A stretch of 64,000 bases of DNA from Epiperipatus broadwayi (GCA_028023455.1 JAQFVV010006309.1:3387482-3451481); one strand, 5' to 3'; counted from the stretch's first letter, positions 1-12,711 are shown. Notes: a model not told the origin generated them from the sequence alone. A program made the numbers and translations.

Positions 1-579
1 GGAAGTGATCATTGATTGATTAGTGAGAATGCAAAACTAAAGATATGACTACTGTTAAGAAAGATAGCCTTAATAGTTGACATTTATAATGATCAAAAAT
101 ACTAATGACTTTGAAATAGATATTAACTAACTGATCTTGGTATTTTCTAGGTTGTTTTTTGATATTTACAAATATATTTCTCATCTCTATTTCACTTTAT
201 TGCAATGATTGTTCAGGTTTGAGTGATATCAACAAGAAGTTAACATAATTTATTAAGAAGTATATTTGTAGATTGCTGATACAAAAAAAAAAAGGAATTC
301 ACTGGTAAATTTTCAAGGAGATAAGGCAATATTTGAAGAAAAAGGATGATAAAAATATTTTAAAATAACCAATTAAAAAAGAATTGAATATCTGGAATTT
401 TATAAAATAGTGCAAAAAATCCTAATGATGAGATAAGAGGATAAAGCTGTGTGTTGGCAAAGAAATCTCTAGAAGACAATAACTCAAAAGTATAGAGGAA
501 CATAATGAATAATATTGCTGTAGTGTAATTTTCACTACACCACTCTCTCATATATGGTAGGAACTGGTTCCTATTGACT
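1..579. other. AT-rich DNA, no gene seen
   Basis: I see no coding region, RNA gene or clear repeat. The minus-strand open frame around 360-656 has the low-complexity Phe/Leu/Ile-rich composition expected of random A/T-rich sequence. Confidence 0.6.
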
Positions 580-715
580 TTTAACACCTTGTGGGGTGGT
601 ATAATTATAACATATAACCAAAGACATGAAAAAGATATATGATCACCAAGATGCATATTTCATGCTGAATCAGCATTCATCAGTTGATCCAGATGATAAT
701 CTCTTACACATATTT
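580..715 (-). mobile_element. Fragment of a dispersed SINE-like repeat (family S1)
   Basis: Words such as TTTCATGCTGAATCAGCATT, followed by a run ending in CTCTTACACATAT, recur at 27.9 kb and 38.6 kb in the same orientation and at 22.9 kb and 39.2 kb inverted. In the better copies the family carries tRNA-promoter-like boxes on the strand opposite to this reading, so I assign the minus strand. The tRNA-like part is not clear in this copy, so this is a partial member. Confidence 0.5.
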
Positions 716-716
716 T

Positions 717-892
717 TATTCTTCAGAATATATAGATAGTAAATTACTACAATTTGATCTTTAGTCTAACGAATGACTAATAAAAATCATTAATACTCTT
801 CTATCAAGTGGTTTGTATCAAAGTTGTGAGGTCACTAAGATTGAAAAATCAATTAAGTTGTAGTAATTTGCTATCTATATATACTGAACAAT
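717..892. repeat. 176-bp foldback (hairpin) at the edge of an S1 copy
   Basis: Arms at 717-752 and 857-892 are near-perfect inverted repeats built on ATATATAGATAGTAAATTACTAC. The loop is about 105 bp. One arm recurs at 22.89-22.92 kb next to another S1 copy, so the hairpin probably belongs to that repeat family and did not arise independently here. Confidence 0.65.
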
Positions 893-3800
893 GATAAAAA
901 CATATGGAACAGATTGTGATTTTATCTTCTCATAGTTCTGTAATTTTATATCTTATGTTTTAAAATAAATGAAAAAGTGGAAATATATAATATTTAATTA
1001 TCTGAATAATCATTTGGCTAGCAACAAAATACTCTTCAAATATTTTAAATTCTTCTCATATGAAAATATTCATCTTCATACAATCTATAGTTACTTCTTA
1101 TTCTAATATCTCCATAATGAATTTGTACCAAATGATAAAATAATGCAGCAGTCAGAAAAGGCCTTTTATGCTACCAACTACATCATTAAGCACACTTGTA
1201 CTCGGAATAAATCAACATAATATTTACTTTAAAATAATGCAGGTGATAAATAAATAATACATGATAAATAAATTGAATAAGCAAATTTAATGTGACTTTT
1301 GAAATGTACTCGCATAATAATATTTAATAAAACTTTATTAAATTAGATTTTTTGAATAAATGGATGTAGTGATGGGAAGGAAACATAAATATATTTAATA
1401 ATAAAATATTTATTTACAATAGAATAATATTTTAATACAATAAAAGATATTTACAAGAGGGAGTAACTTTAATATCATGAATTACCACTGACTTTAAACA
1501 TTTGTCTGATTTAAAATAAAATATATTTTCTTTTAAGTAAATCCCTGTAAAAATTATAAATATGACATTTATGTTAGAATTTAAAAAGTTCTCACACTTT
1601 TATTTAATTAAGATACTAACCATAGAATATCAGATATATATGCTTATACACAGGCCACTAAAAATGATATTAAAACTATAATACCAGCAACGTTTAAAAA
1701 TCAGTATTGAACATAATTCTAATGACATTGCAAAGATAGCTAAATATTATGCAAAAATAATTATACAGGTTTAATTTTATTAATGCATGTAAGTGGCAAA
1801 ATAAAAGGGCTTAATACTAACAAAACTAACATCTCTAAATTAAATCTTAGTAGAGCTACCAAAATAATTGCATAGATGGATATTACTTTAAATGTTTTCA
1901 CATATTAAAATATACATTACTAATATAAAGTTAAAGGCAAAATGGATGGTGTTAAATAGATAAATGAACATCCAGTTACTCAATATTGCAGTGTTGAAGC
2001 AAGTAAACCACATTCTCTCTCTCATGGAGGGGCTTAACAAATACAATAATAACAAACCATCCTACTAAATGCCAAAATTGATACTTGTCACTAAGTCACA
2101 TATCAATTAATAAATGAACAAGGCATAAATTTATTAATAGTAAATGAAAAGTAACTCATACACAAACTATATGACAAAAACATGCTTTGTTTAAAAATAT
2201 ATTTAAAACAATCCACTACACTTGCAAAACAATATTAATATTAAGAATTTTAAAAGTTATCTCAACTCATACTCTGACTTCCAAAATATTTCAATCATTT
2301 ATATATCAAATATAGAAATGCTCTTTTACCCTGTGCATAGTAATAGCTTTTATGATACTGGAATATAACTGAGAACACTTAATAATTTATAATTGAAAAA
2401 TAAATCTTTTACCTGAATATTTTTTCTTACCAAATCCCTCTGAAAACATATATTATTATAAATATATCTTATAATATACCACATATAAAATAATAATTAG
2501 ATATGCATAAATCATATAACTATAATAATACTATATATATATATCAATTTCATACATAAAACAATAAATATATATTACACTTGTTTTGTTCTATTTAGCT
2601 AAATTGAGGGTTGAAAATTCTTTCATTATTTAGAATGAAAATTACCCTCTTTAATTGAAGAGTTCTTTTGTTGTTCCATTTTGCAAAAATATATAGCACA
2701 GTTTTATTAATGTAGAGGAAACAAATGAACAAGCAAACATTTGAAAGCAGAAGTTTCTTGAAAAAAACATTTTTGGCAATTTTAATTTTTAAATGGAGAT
2801 GAACTGAAAGCAAGTATAGCAAGATTAGTAATAAACAGATAACAAACAGTTCTATAATGATGTGATATTATTTTGTAATATAAAACATGAAGGAAATTCA
2901 AATTATTTTTTTCTTTTGTAGAGCAATAAAATATTCTTCTAATAAATGAATAGATCAATTATGAGTGAATGAATTATAATAATGCTAAGATATCTTATTT
3001 ACATTGGTGACTTTTTCAAAATATTAAGAAAATCTGGATAACATATGTTTTATCATAATTAGATAATGTAATTTAAAATGTTTATTTATTTTGTATTGTA
3101 AACTAATGATAACTTTAAAAACTCATTTTTGCATTTATTTTGCTAATTAAAAATATAATAATTTTCAAAATAGTTCCTGGTATAATAATAATAACTGTAT
3201 TTTAGTTATTATGTTGTCTACATATAAATTACTTTTCTTCTAAAGTAAAACTTTAGCTAAATATAAAAAGGAATGTCATTGATAATGGTAATTAACATAT
3301 ACAACTAATTAGTGCTTTAAATAATGAAATGTTAATAAAATGATTTTATAGCAAAATTTCAGAATTAATTAAAAGTCTATAAACAGAGTAAAAAATATAC
3401 ATATGAGTTTCCAGCTTAGCAGTGTCCAATATATTCTCAAATTCATAACACTGGAATTTTCTTCAGAACAATTTTACATTTTCCAATGAGATATGTTTTT
3501 ACAAACAAATGAACATGTACTGGCAGAGTAGACTTTCTTAAATGACTTTGGAGGTTTATACATCAACATTATTTAACTGATAAAATAATAAATTCTTAAA
3601 ATAAGCTTTTAAAAATTATGAGTTAAGTTGAACAGAAAAGAAGAACAAGAGAAGTAACTTTATTTTTCTGCATTTTTTAAACATGTGTGTGCTTGTTCTT
3701 TTTACTGCAAAGTTTGTCTCATGACTTTACTTAATCAATCACCAATTAGTAGTATAAGGGCAGGATTTTTGAAATTGATTAATAATTTTAACCTTTTATT

Positions 3801-4744
3801 ATTTCAGTTGCATAAAATACATTTGACCTTGATCTTTTATTAATTAAGAGATCTAAGAATAGATTTAAACACATGATGTCTAGACAATGAAAATAATTAA
3901 TTTTATTAACTTTATCTTAATTATTTAATAAAAATTATCTTTCTAATTTAAAGCAAATATATTTTTACTTTAAAATAAATACTTTTAACCTATTCAATAA
4001 CAATTTCTTAAGAGATTATCATTAAATCATTCTAATATTAAAAATACCATTTATAAAATATATTATTTTAAAAAAATACTTAACACTTTTAAACAATCCA
4101 TTTTTAAACTTCCGTCTTTTAACACACCCACATGTATATTCATACTCACATGCTACAAAATGATTAAAGTGACTTATAAAATTTACTGCAGGTTAAAAAA
4201 ATAGTATTTTAAAAAGAAAGCAGCAAAAACTAAATTTCCTTACTGAAATTCATTTAAAATAAAATCCATTTCAAACTAACTTTCCCTAATCTTAACATAT
4301 TAAATTCCAATTTCAAATAGATATTACATGAATTAACTGATGCTTTAGTAACTACTATTTTAAATATATTTTAACACAGATTAATAAATAATATTTTAAC
4401 AAATAGCAAAACAAAAAGTTCAATATAATTAACTCAAAATATAGTTCATTTTAAACTAACTTTTTTCCCAGTTTAATTTGTTAATTTTTGACTTCAACAA
4501 CTATTAAAACAATTAATTGATATTTTTTAACAATTATCATTCAAACATATTTAACAAAGATATGTTATCAATACTTTAGGGTATATAGTTAAGATTTTTT
4601 CAGGCTTATATTTCATTGAGTTAAAAAAAATTAGTGCTATCTATTAATTTAACCCTTTATGGGCTAAATATAAGGTTACAATATATATATATATGATGGC
4701 TCATATTTATATATTCATATATGCATATGTTTTTTTTATTTCAG
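893..4744. other. AT-rich non-coding DNA, probably intron or intergenic
   Basis: I find no convincing exon, RNA gene or structured repeat in this 3.9 kb. It contains scattered short A/T microsatellites (for example ATAT runs near 2,533-2,545 and 4,682-4,693). If the exon starting at 4,745 is real, the 3' part of this stretch is the upstream intron: a polypyrimidine run and AG directly precede 4,745. Confidence 0.55.
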
Positions 4745-4891
4745 AATGTTGTGTTCAAGCAAATGTAACCCCATCCTCCTGTGTAGAATTATTCTGTGAT
4801 CCTTTAAGTGGTCCTAATTCCATGGATATTCCTCCTAGTAATCTATTACTGTGTGGAAAGCAAGTTCAAAAAATGTTTCAGTGTTTGTCAG
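4745..4891 (+). CDS. Internal exon encoding part of a DB-module-like cysteine-rich extracellular domain
   Basis: This is the only stretch that looks like a host exon. It is preceded by a pyrimidine tract and AG (TTTTTTTATTTCAG ends at 4,744) and followed by a donor, GTAATT, at 4,892. It is 147 nt long, open throughout, and starts and ends in phase 1, the symmetric phase typical of extracellular modules that are shuffled as exons. The roughly 49 residues carry six cysteines spaced CC-x9-C-x4-C-x18-C-x9-C, with a V-T-P-S-S-C segment before the third. As I know the family, this fits the first half of the DB module found in secreted and Ig/FN3-containing proteins of nematodes and other protostomes, where a second CC pair would follow in the next exon. 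The upstream ATG at 4,693 is intronic and not the start. Base composition is clearly less A/T-biased than the surroundings. I did not find the neighbouring exons. Exon status is likely; the DB assignment is by pattern only. Confidence 0.62.
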
Positions 4892-5707
4892 GTAATTGTT
4901 TGATTGAATTTTAATTTTAGAAAGGAAATCCATTTATGATTTATATAATGTATATTTAAACTCTTATAAAGAATTATGTAATCCTAGAATAATTGATTGA
5001 TATCAGATTTCTATATTCATTTAACCAGTTTTTTTTTTGCTAATTAGTTTTCTTCTGGAAGAAAATATTGTCTCTAACTATTGAATTTTTTTTTACTTTC
5101 ATTATGTTGTTCAAGATAATGACTTGGATTTTAACTAATTTATATTTTTGAATCCAGGGCAACTTATTTTTATTTTTACGTAAGCCTGATGCCAAATGAC
5201 TACATCATTTTTAAAAGTATACAAACATTAAAAAATGGCTACGATAAAATCCACCTAAATATTATATTTGTTGGAAGTCTTAGTTTTAAAATTGGAGTTC
5301 TTTTAAGTTTCTGGTAAAGAGAAGATCTTTATTTTTGCTCTACAGTTGAATTTGAAATTATTCAGAAAAATGTTTCCATTCTGTTCACATAAGCACAGAA
5401 AATGTTTTAAAGTGTAAATATGAGACTTTTTATTTTTAAATTAGTATGTATATATTTACTTTCTCTTCTATTTAACTTTTCATTACAGATTTCTATTAAA
5501 TTAGTGATTCTTTAAAGAAAAAGAAATTAATATTATTTTAAATTTTTTATCTTAGTATTTTATAATCTTTTTTTTTTAAAGATGTTCAAAACTTCTTCCA
5601 GTCTTAATGCATTGCTTTTATTTAAATCTTTATTTTAAAAAAAAAACACTTTTCTTAATATGTTTTATTTAACTTTACACTCTTTTCATATTCTAATGAA
5701 ATACTCG
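4892..5707. other. Probable intron, no features
   Basis: T-rich DNA follows the candidate splice donor at 4,892. I see no second exon with a continuing cysteine pattern, no repeat and no RNA gene. Confidence 0.5.
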
Positions 5708-6445
5708 AAAAGCTTGAGCTGAGTCAAGCTACTAGGAAAAGGTATTTTTAAACCATATATATATTTATTTGCAAGGAAATCAAATCATATATCATGTGAC
5801 TTAATTTAATAAGCTTGTATTACAAATGTTATATAATGAACATTAATAGCTCTTAACAAGCTTTTCCAAATATCCTATCCCCAGGCCAGTTTCTAGCTGC
5901 TGGCTGTCATTAGTGATGTGCTAGGATAATCAGACATTAGATCTAAATATACCAGCCCAAGTTCAGAATTTATCTAATAGTTAACTATTAAGTAGAAAAT
6001 CTGAAGTTTTCAGTCATCTATATGTCTTCAAATCCAGCTATCTAACTTAAATAGCCACATAGGACTGAACTAAGTTCAGATACACCATATATTAATAGCT
6101 TTAGAAATATAATATTACCAAAGTCTCAAATGCAAAACTATAATTGCAAGAAAATCAAGTCATACATCATAGCTTATACTAAAAATGTTATATAATGAGT
6201 GTTAATAGCTCTTAAGAAGCTTTTCCAAACATTTCTATCTCCAGACTGGTTTCTAGCTGCTAGTTGTCATCAGTAAGGCACAGGGATATTAAGACATTAG
6301 ATATAAAAATACCAGCTCAAGTCCAGCATTTATCTGTTTATGTATATATTCTAACTTAAAATTAACTCAGTGCTATTAAGTTCGAATATATATTTGGTTT
6401 TAAAATACTTTTACATAATGGCTTGACTTAGCTCAAGCTTTTGGA
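5708..6445. mobile_element. Two tandem copies of a ~373-bp repeat between terminal inverted repeats
   Basis: AAAAGCTTGAGCTGAGTCAA near 5,708 is matched inverted by TTGACTTAGCTCAAGCTTTT near 6,423-6,445. Inside, two diverged direct copies start at about 5,771 and 6,144 (TTGCAAGGAAATCAAATCAT against TTGCAAGAAAATCAAGTCAT). The copies share the words GACATTAGAT and ATACCAGC with the ~410-bp repeat at 14.4-16.5 kb and 37.4-37.8 kb, so this is a diverged relative. No coding capacity is seen. The element is probably non-autonomous and mobilised in trans. Confidence 0.65.
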
Positions 6446-6483
6446 CTATTAATATGTTTTTATAATATTTTATTTAATAATAG

Positions 6484-6582
6484 TTTTGATTGACTAGCGA
6501 TCTTCTTCAGATATTTATAGTTTGAAAGAGGTAGGTAAAATATATTTCAAATATCTGAAGAAAACTTCTAGTCAATTGAAAA
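6484..6582. repeat. 99-bp hairpin repeat
   Basis: TTTTGATTGACTAGCGATCT at 6,484 and the following TCTTCAGATATTT are matched inverted at 6,549-6,582 (AAATATCTGAAGA, then TAGTCAATTGAAAA). A single-arm relative lies near 27,325 (TGATCAACTAGCAGTCTTCT). It is likely a small foldback element. Confidence 0.6.
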
Positions 6583-7059
6583 ATAAATAGTGTTGTGAAA
6601 AATGCATTATTGGAAGTGTGGGGACAATATCTTTTATGATTTGGAATTACATTTTATTTTATAATAATTTTCAATTATTTTGCAAATTTATTTACTTATC
6701 TATCAGTTTATTGCAAGATTTTTTTATATGTAATGTCTTTTATATGCATTTTCTTTTGGACTTTTGTTTATTATTTTTATAATTGATGATGCAATACTGA
6801 TATTTATGGTAGCATTGTTTTTGTTTTTTCAGGGGAGGGGATTCTTTTATTGTATTCCTTTAAAATATTTTTGTTTATAAAGTAAATATTTTTAAAGGAA
6901 TTTAATTTTCTACAGATTCTTTTATAAATTAACTGCAGGCAGCTTAATGATTTGTCTAAGTGTAGTATTAGACATCATATGATTCTTCTATAAGTTTACT
7001 CTTCGCCTGCATTAGGTAATAGTGACATTTCTATGCATTTTAAAATCAGCAATGTGATA

Positions 7060-9100
7060 TATTACACCCATTCTTCCTTTAACAAAGCCAATCAAAAACT
7101 TTAGTAACATATTATTTAATCCCTGACTTCATATATTTAAACATAACATTTATTCTTTATATTGCCTTTTCTTTCTCTTGAATTCTTTCTATTTTAAATT
7201 CTAATGCATATCTCAATAATTTATTCAGTCTTCATATTCTGAAATTCTTAACTAATATTTATTTTAAATCAAAAGTATTAGATCATTATATTTTATCATT
7301 TCTTACCCCCATTTTTCCAATATAACTACTATGATTTCTATTGCTTTATTCTTTTCATTGCATGTTTTATATCTTAAAATTCAATGCATTTTTTACTAAC
7401 ATCGTTTTTCATCAATTCTTATTTCATTTTAATATGTTATATATATATATCTTCTTTTGTAACTAAATATTTAGCCATTATTTTTTAAGAATTTAGTTTT
7501 CAGCCCTATTATGTTATTTTAATTTCATTTAATCACTGTATGTTTTTATATTTTTCTTCCATAAGTTCTTTACTAATTATTTTCTTAAATTCCATCTTCA
7601 TAATTGTTTATTCTTAAAATTTTTTGGCATTTTTCATTTTCTAAATGATAGCAAAAAAGTCACTTCCAAATAGATTTGCAAATTTTGTCACTCTTTTAAC
7701 TATTTTATTCTTTTTTTTAGAGTTTCATAATTGAAAAAGTATATATATAATTCTATTTTTACCATTAAATATAAATCTCTTTCCTTCCAACTGTTAGAAA
7801 AATGACCCAAAAAATGTATTCCTGAATAGTTTCCATTATTGTACACATATCTGCTCCCAGTTAATGCCTTCAATTTCTCTTTGAATCTTTTTCCAAAGAT
7901 TTGTTTTTCTATTTTATAAATATATCACAATATAAAACTTAATATATTTGATGTCTATTTAAAAAAAAAAATATGTACCTTTTAATTAAAATTATATATA
8001 TATTTTTTTTCAAGATTTCTTTCCACTTTCTCAAATACTCTCTTTCTTCATTTGTGTTAACTCTTAAATAAGTGTATATGTCTACAATTGTCTCATTCAC
8101 TGCTGTTCCAATATTTTTAATAATAACTTTGATTATCTAATATTATTTTCTCTCCCATACTAAACATACTTTGTCAAAAGAGTATATTCCTTTTTTTCTT
8201 AAAAAGAAAACTTTGCATGGTTTGGTGCATTAGGAGAGCATCCAACTTGGGGTTCCAGGATCAATTCTGGCACTCATAGGTCTGACATGCAATCTTTTTA
8301 TGAACTCCTGGGAAGCAATAATGCCATATGCCTTTTTTGTAAAAAAAAAAAAAAAAGTATCCTCTGCAAAAGATATTGCTTTTATAATATATTTTCTTCC
8401 AGGTTTTCCATCTGAATTTTTTACATAGCATCTCTCAATTGTAATTCACATCAGGGGATAAAGGACATGTTTTATTTAGACCTTTTTTCTAATTTTAAGG
8501 TTTACAAAATTTAATCATTTATATCTTCCACTCCAACTTTTTGATATCTTTATAACAATAGTTCTAATAAGTTTGTCTTCAATCTAAAATATTTTTATCT
8601 ATGATAAAACAAATATATGCTCAATCTTTTATCACTTTACATCCCCCTGATATTACCAATCTTTTCAATTCTCTAAATAACTTTATCTTCAACAACATAT
8701 GAATGTAACTCATCATACTCAATACTATTATAAGTCTATAATCAATCAAAATTTTAAATTGCTATTAAAGAAGTAATTTTTCGACTTTCATATAGATCCT
8801 TCCTTGGTATAATTTAAAGCTTGATTTTTTTTATTTCCTATTGTCTCTTTAGAACTTGTTATTTACTTCTCAATTATAACTTGACATTATATTCAATGAA
8901 AAATTCTTTGCCACTTGTTACATTCTTAATTCTTTGCATATTTACTTTATATTTATTGGAATTTTAAATACCTTCACTTCTGTCTCATTTTCAATTACCA
9001 TTTTCATTAAATAATTATTATTATTTTTTATTTTCTCTCACTTTCCTGTTTTTTCAAAAATTCAAATGTTTATTTTGTGGTTCACTTAATGTTCTTAATG
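7060..9100 (-). pseudogene. Pyrimidine-rich tract, possibly a decayed minus-strand coding or retroelement sequence
   Basis: The + strand is strongly T/C-biased across about 2 kb, unlike the neutral A/T mix around it. The minus strand is therefore A/G-rich, as in many LINE coding strands. Short minus-strand segments read as plausible protein with charged and Trp residues: around 8,000-8,140 one frame contains NEEREYLRKWKEIL, and around 7,840-7,900 another contains LWKKIQREIEGINWEQI. Stops and frame changes are frequent, and I cannot assign a family. A SINE at 8,214-8,357 interrupts it on the opposite strand. An antisense LINE or a processed pseudogene would both fit, as would chance in skewed DNA. 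Confidence 0.3.
8214..8357 (+). mobile_element. tRNA-derived SINE with poly(A) tail
   Basis: RNA polymerase III promoter-like boxes are visible: A box TTGGTGCATTAGGAG at 8,222-8,236 and B box GGTTCCAGGATCAATTC at 8,251-8,267. A short unrelated body follows and then an A16 run at 8,341-8,356. Length, tRNA-like head and A-tail are the standard layout of a SINE copied by a LINE. It does not fold as an intact tRNA. Confidence 0.7.
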
Positions 9101-9239
9101 GGCTTTTGTTAGATGTTACAGAATTTTCTACTGTCTAATGTCAATTAAAAATCTTTTATATTTTTTTATTTCAAAATAAATGATATATAAGAAAAACTAT
9201 TTACTTCTTTCTTCTAATATATTTATTAATATAAAGTTA

Positions 9240-10075
9240 TCAAAAACATGCAACATTTAGGTAATATCATTAGCAATCAATAATATTCATCTGTTGTCAA
9301 AGCAAAGGTGGAAATCCACCTTTATTTATAGTCTAATATGTTTATATAGTCCCTAATGTTTGCAACGACTTGTGACAAGGAAGTCCCTAATGTTTGCAAC
9401 TTGACAACAGAGATTGAATATTGATACAAAGAAGTTTAAATAAGCCTGATTAAAAAGATAAATATAACCTGTTCTGAATGCAGACTAACAAATAGTCAAT
9501 TATAGCATTCAACTGCAATTATCATTTTTCAAATTACACTCCAACAATGTATTACTTAAATAATAAAGCTAATAATGTCCCATGCTAAATAATTTATAAA
9601 CAACACTTAGACAATATCAATAACAATGAAGAATCTCAATCTGTTGTCAAGGCAACCTTTTATCAACAAACATGAAGACCTGTCTTTATATATGGTGTAA
9701 TATGTTTATATTAGCACTAAAGTTTGTAACTTGATCAGCAGAAGGTGAAATTATTGATAATTTTTTTTTTTTAATAAACCTCATTAAACAGGTAAATATA
9801 ACCTATTCCAATGTTGGCTAACAAACAGTCAATTATAACTTTCAAACTGCACTCCAACAATGTCTTACGTAAATAATAATGCTCAAGGTTTATTTAGATT
9901 TTTTTGTTATCAATAATTTCATTCTCTGTGCTCAAGCTGTAAAGTTAGTGTTTATATAAACATATTAGACCATAAATAAAGGCGATTTTCATCTTTATTG
10001 ATAAAAAGAGATTTTCTTGACAACAGATAGAGATTTTTGATTGTTATTGGTACTATCTAAGTGTTGACTGCTTTC
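9240..10075. repeat. ~350-bp repeat: two tandem copies plus an inverted partial copy
   Basis: The word ATCTGTTGTCAA with flanking CAATATCA/AATCTCA-like text occurs at about 9,292 and 9,640 in direct orientation (spacing near 350 bp). The segment CTCCAACAATGT recurs at 9,540 and 9,850. The sequence then turns around: at 9,945-10,060 the same words appear inverted (ACATATTAGACCATAAATAA, CTTGACAACAGATAGAGAT). A further lone fragment is at 30,455-30,530. No ORF is present. This is a dispersed non-coding repeat with a foldback tendency. Confidence 0.65.
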
Positions 10076-11683
10076 AGTGAATTTACATTTATAAACCTAT
10101 CTAGCCTTAAGCATTATTAGATTTATTAATATATATATTCTTCGATTAAAACACACACAAATATACAGCGAGTAGGGATAAAAAAACTTTTTCAAAATTA
10201 ATTACTTAAAATTGTAATTTGCTGATTCTAAATGTCACTTTTTCAATACCCGAATTAATTATTTATTATCTGTCATCTGGTTTAATTAAACCTAAAACAC
10301 TGCAAAGTCTTCCCACAAAAAAAGTGAGGAGACTTGTGATGTTTTGAAGAAGTTTGTCTTTTAATCTTTAATTAAATGAATTTTAATTTATTTTTTTAAA
10401 ATGAAAATTGTGCATTTTAATTTAAATCAGATGAGAATTAATTAATGTTAAATTTTGTTTTTATTACTTATACTTGAACTAGCAGTTTATTTATTTTTAA
10501 TAAGCTTATCACTTTTGAGACTTTATGCAATAGTTTATTTGCTTGCAAGATTATTTCCTTGGTTCTAAATTAAATAACTATTTTTGATTGCCTGATATTT
10601 AAAGGTTTATAATAATCTTAAATAGGCCACTATCAAATAGAATCTTTTCCAGATCTTTGTATGTCATAAACTTCAATTATTGATGTTATTATTTGCAAGG
10701 ATTTGTCTACACTGTTTTATTTTATTACAGAGATCTAGACACCAATAATTGAATATCTATCTGTGTTACCTATTATAAACTATTTGAAAAAAAACCCTTA
10801 AGCTTGTATAAAATTCTCAAATATTTATAAGATCTGTTGAGATTTAATCCTTAGGCAAAGGGACATTGAAAAATGATTTTTCAATTAAGTATATCAATTG
10901 TGCTTACTGTAACTCTAATTTTAGTCAAGTCCATAGTTCAAGAATGTATTCCAAAAAGAAATGTATAGATATATGCTTAGAGCTATAGTTTGCATGCCTA
11001 TACAAATATGCTACACAAAAGCAGAATATTTATGTAGTAAAGTGATAGTTTTATCTTTTAATTAAGATATTCATTTAAATAATGTTGAATCAATCTTAGT
11101 TTGACTAGTAAATTAGTGAATATTAATCAGTCTGTGTGAAATAGAAATGAAATTTGGACATAATTTTAGCGACCACCTCTTAATCTTTTTAATTCAAAAA
11201 TACTGTTAAATAATTTATTTAGATTGTGTTATGTGATGAAATAATAAAAATGTAAACACACATATGGTACAGGTCAATATTTTTAAACATTACTTGTTCA
11301 AAAAGTCATCTTTTAGTATGTACAGAATCAATTAAATGATATTTGAAATGAAAATCCTGTTATCCAAAATGCATCTTGGGACCATTAGCATGTTCCTTTT
11401 TTAACCTTTGCAGCTTTATGTCAGCAATGTAAGAATGAAATATTGATTATATATATATATATTAAAGAGCTAATTTCAAAAAAATATTCATGCACTATTT
11501 GTAATTTCTAATAATGATAAAGTAATAGGAAGAATACTACTGTAATATTTGGCACTATAAACTGCCCTATTTTTTTATTTCATGTTTTTAAAAATAATGG
11601 AAATAAGTTTTAAACATTGGGTTGTATGTTAAGCCAATAAACATCATATGACCACCACCTCTTTTGCTTGTGTAACTATTGTT
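10076..11683. other. AT-rich DNA, nothing recognised
   Basis: No coding region, structural RNA or repeat was recognised, apart from short A/T microsatellites (for example near 11,447-11,462). Confidence 0.5.
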
Positions 11684-11884
11684 AAAACAGGCATAACTCA
11701 CTATACGTATTGTCACACACAGCAAGCTAGAGTAATCAATAGATGCCAGAAGGCTTGTGCATAAAATCCCCATCTAGTGCCTACTCATCACTAGATGGGG
11801 ATTTTATGCACAAGCCTTCTGGCATCTATTGATTACTCTAGCTTGCTGTGTGTGGCAATATGTATAGTGAGTTTTGCCTGTTTT
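11684..11884. mobile_element. 201-bp near-perfect hairpin MITE (family M1)
   Basis: Arms 11,684-11,779 and 11,789-11,884 are inverted repeats separated by a 9-nt loop. The inner 58 bp on each side match perfectly, and only about three mismatches occur over the full 96-bp arms. The ends read AAAACAGGCATAACTCACTA and its complement. Relatives at 34,707-34,863 and 50,533-50,697 share the end motif ACTCTC/GAGAGT and the internal GTAATCAATGGATGC-like word. The minus-strand open frame overlapping it is only a by-product of the palindrome. Transcription through it would give a long RNA hairpin. Confidence 0.8.
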
Positions 11885-12711
11885 GTATTGTATGTTGTTT
11901 TTTTTATGTCATATATACTTGAGAAAATATATGTATTATATGTATTCATATACCCTTTGGATTTTAACTGATTTTTTACCAATTCAACTTTCTCATTAAT
12001 GTATGTAATATTCTAATTGTAGTCTGTGTATAGTTTTATATTATATTAGGTAATTTAAAAGTGTTTGACAGACAGAAGAGTTCAAATGTATACATATTAA
12101 AATAATAATACTTATAAAGTAAATTGTTGAACTCATGTACATATAATTAAATATTTCCATGGATTGTTATTATAATAATTAATAGAAATGATATTATATT
12201 CATGTAAACAGAGATAACATTATAGTTTTTGATGTTTGCCAAGAAAATATCTATTACTACTAATTGAAAATTCCTGAGGCTAAACAAATTTTCTCATTAA
12301 CCTATAATATCACTTTTGTAGAGTTTTTTGATTGAAGTAAATAATATAATAGCCATCAAAAATGAAAAAAACTTTATCCATTACACTGTTATTTTATATA
12401 ACTTTTAAGTAAATAATATAATATAAAATACCATTGTAAATCTTTAAATAGTGTTGTTTGTTTTGTTTTGTTTTTTGCAAATTTTGTGTAATTGTTATAT
12501 GTTGTTTAATTGATAAATTTTATTTTTGTATGTTACATTGATCAATATTTGAATTAGGCATTTCCCCATTATTTTTGGTTCTAATTAATTATATATAAAA
12601 AATAGATATTACTATGTATGCAATGTAAATTGAAGCTTTAAAACAGTTTACAATCACAATGAGAAAATTATAAAATATTTTTTGGAAAAAGATTTTTTAT
12701 AGTATTTTATG
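11885..12711. other. AT-rich DNA, nothing recognised
   Basis: No gene or repeat was seen before the first LINE-like codons at about 12,712. Confidence 0.5.

Noticed and set aside
11588-11773. 61-codon minus-strand frame
   Set aside because: It overlaps the left arm of the M1 hairpin and is explained by it.
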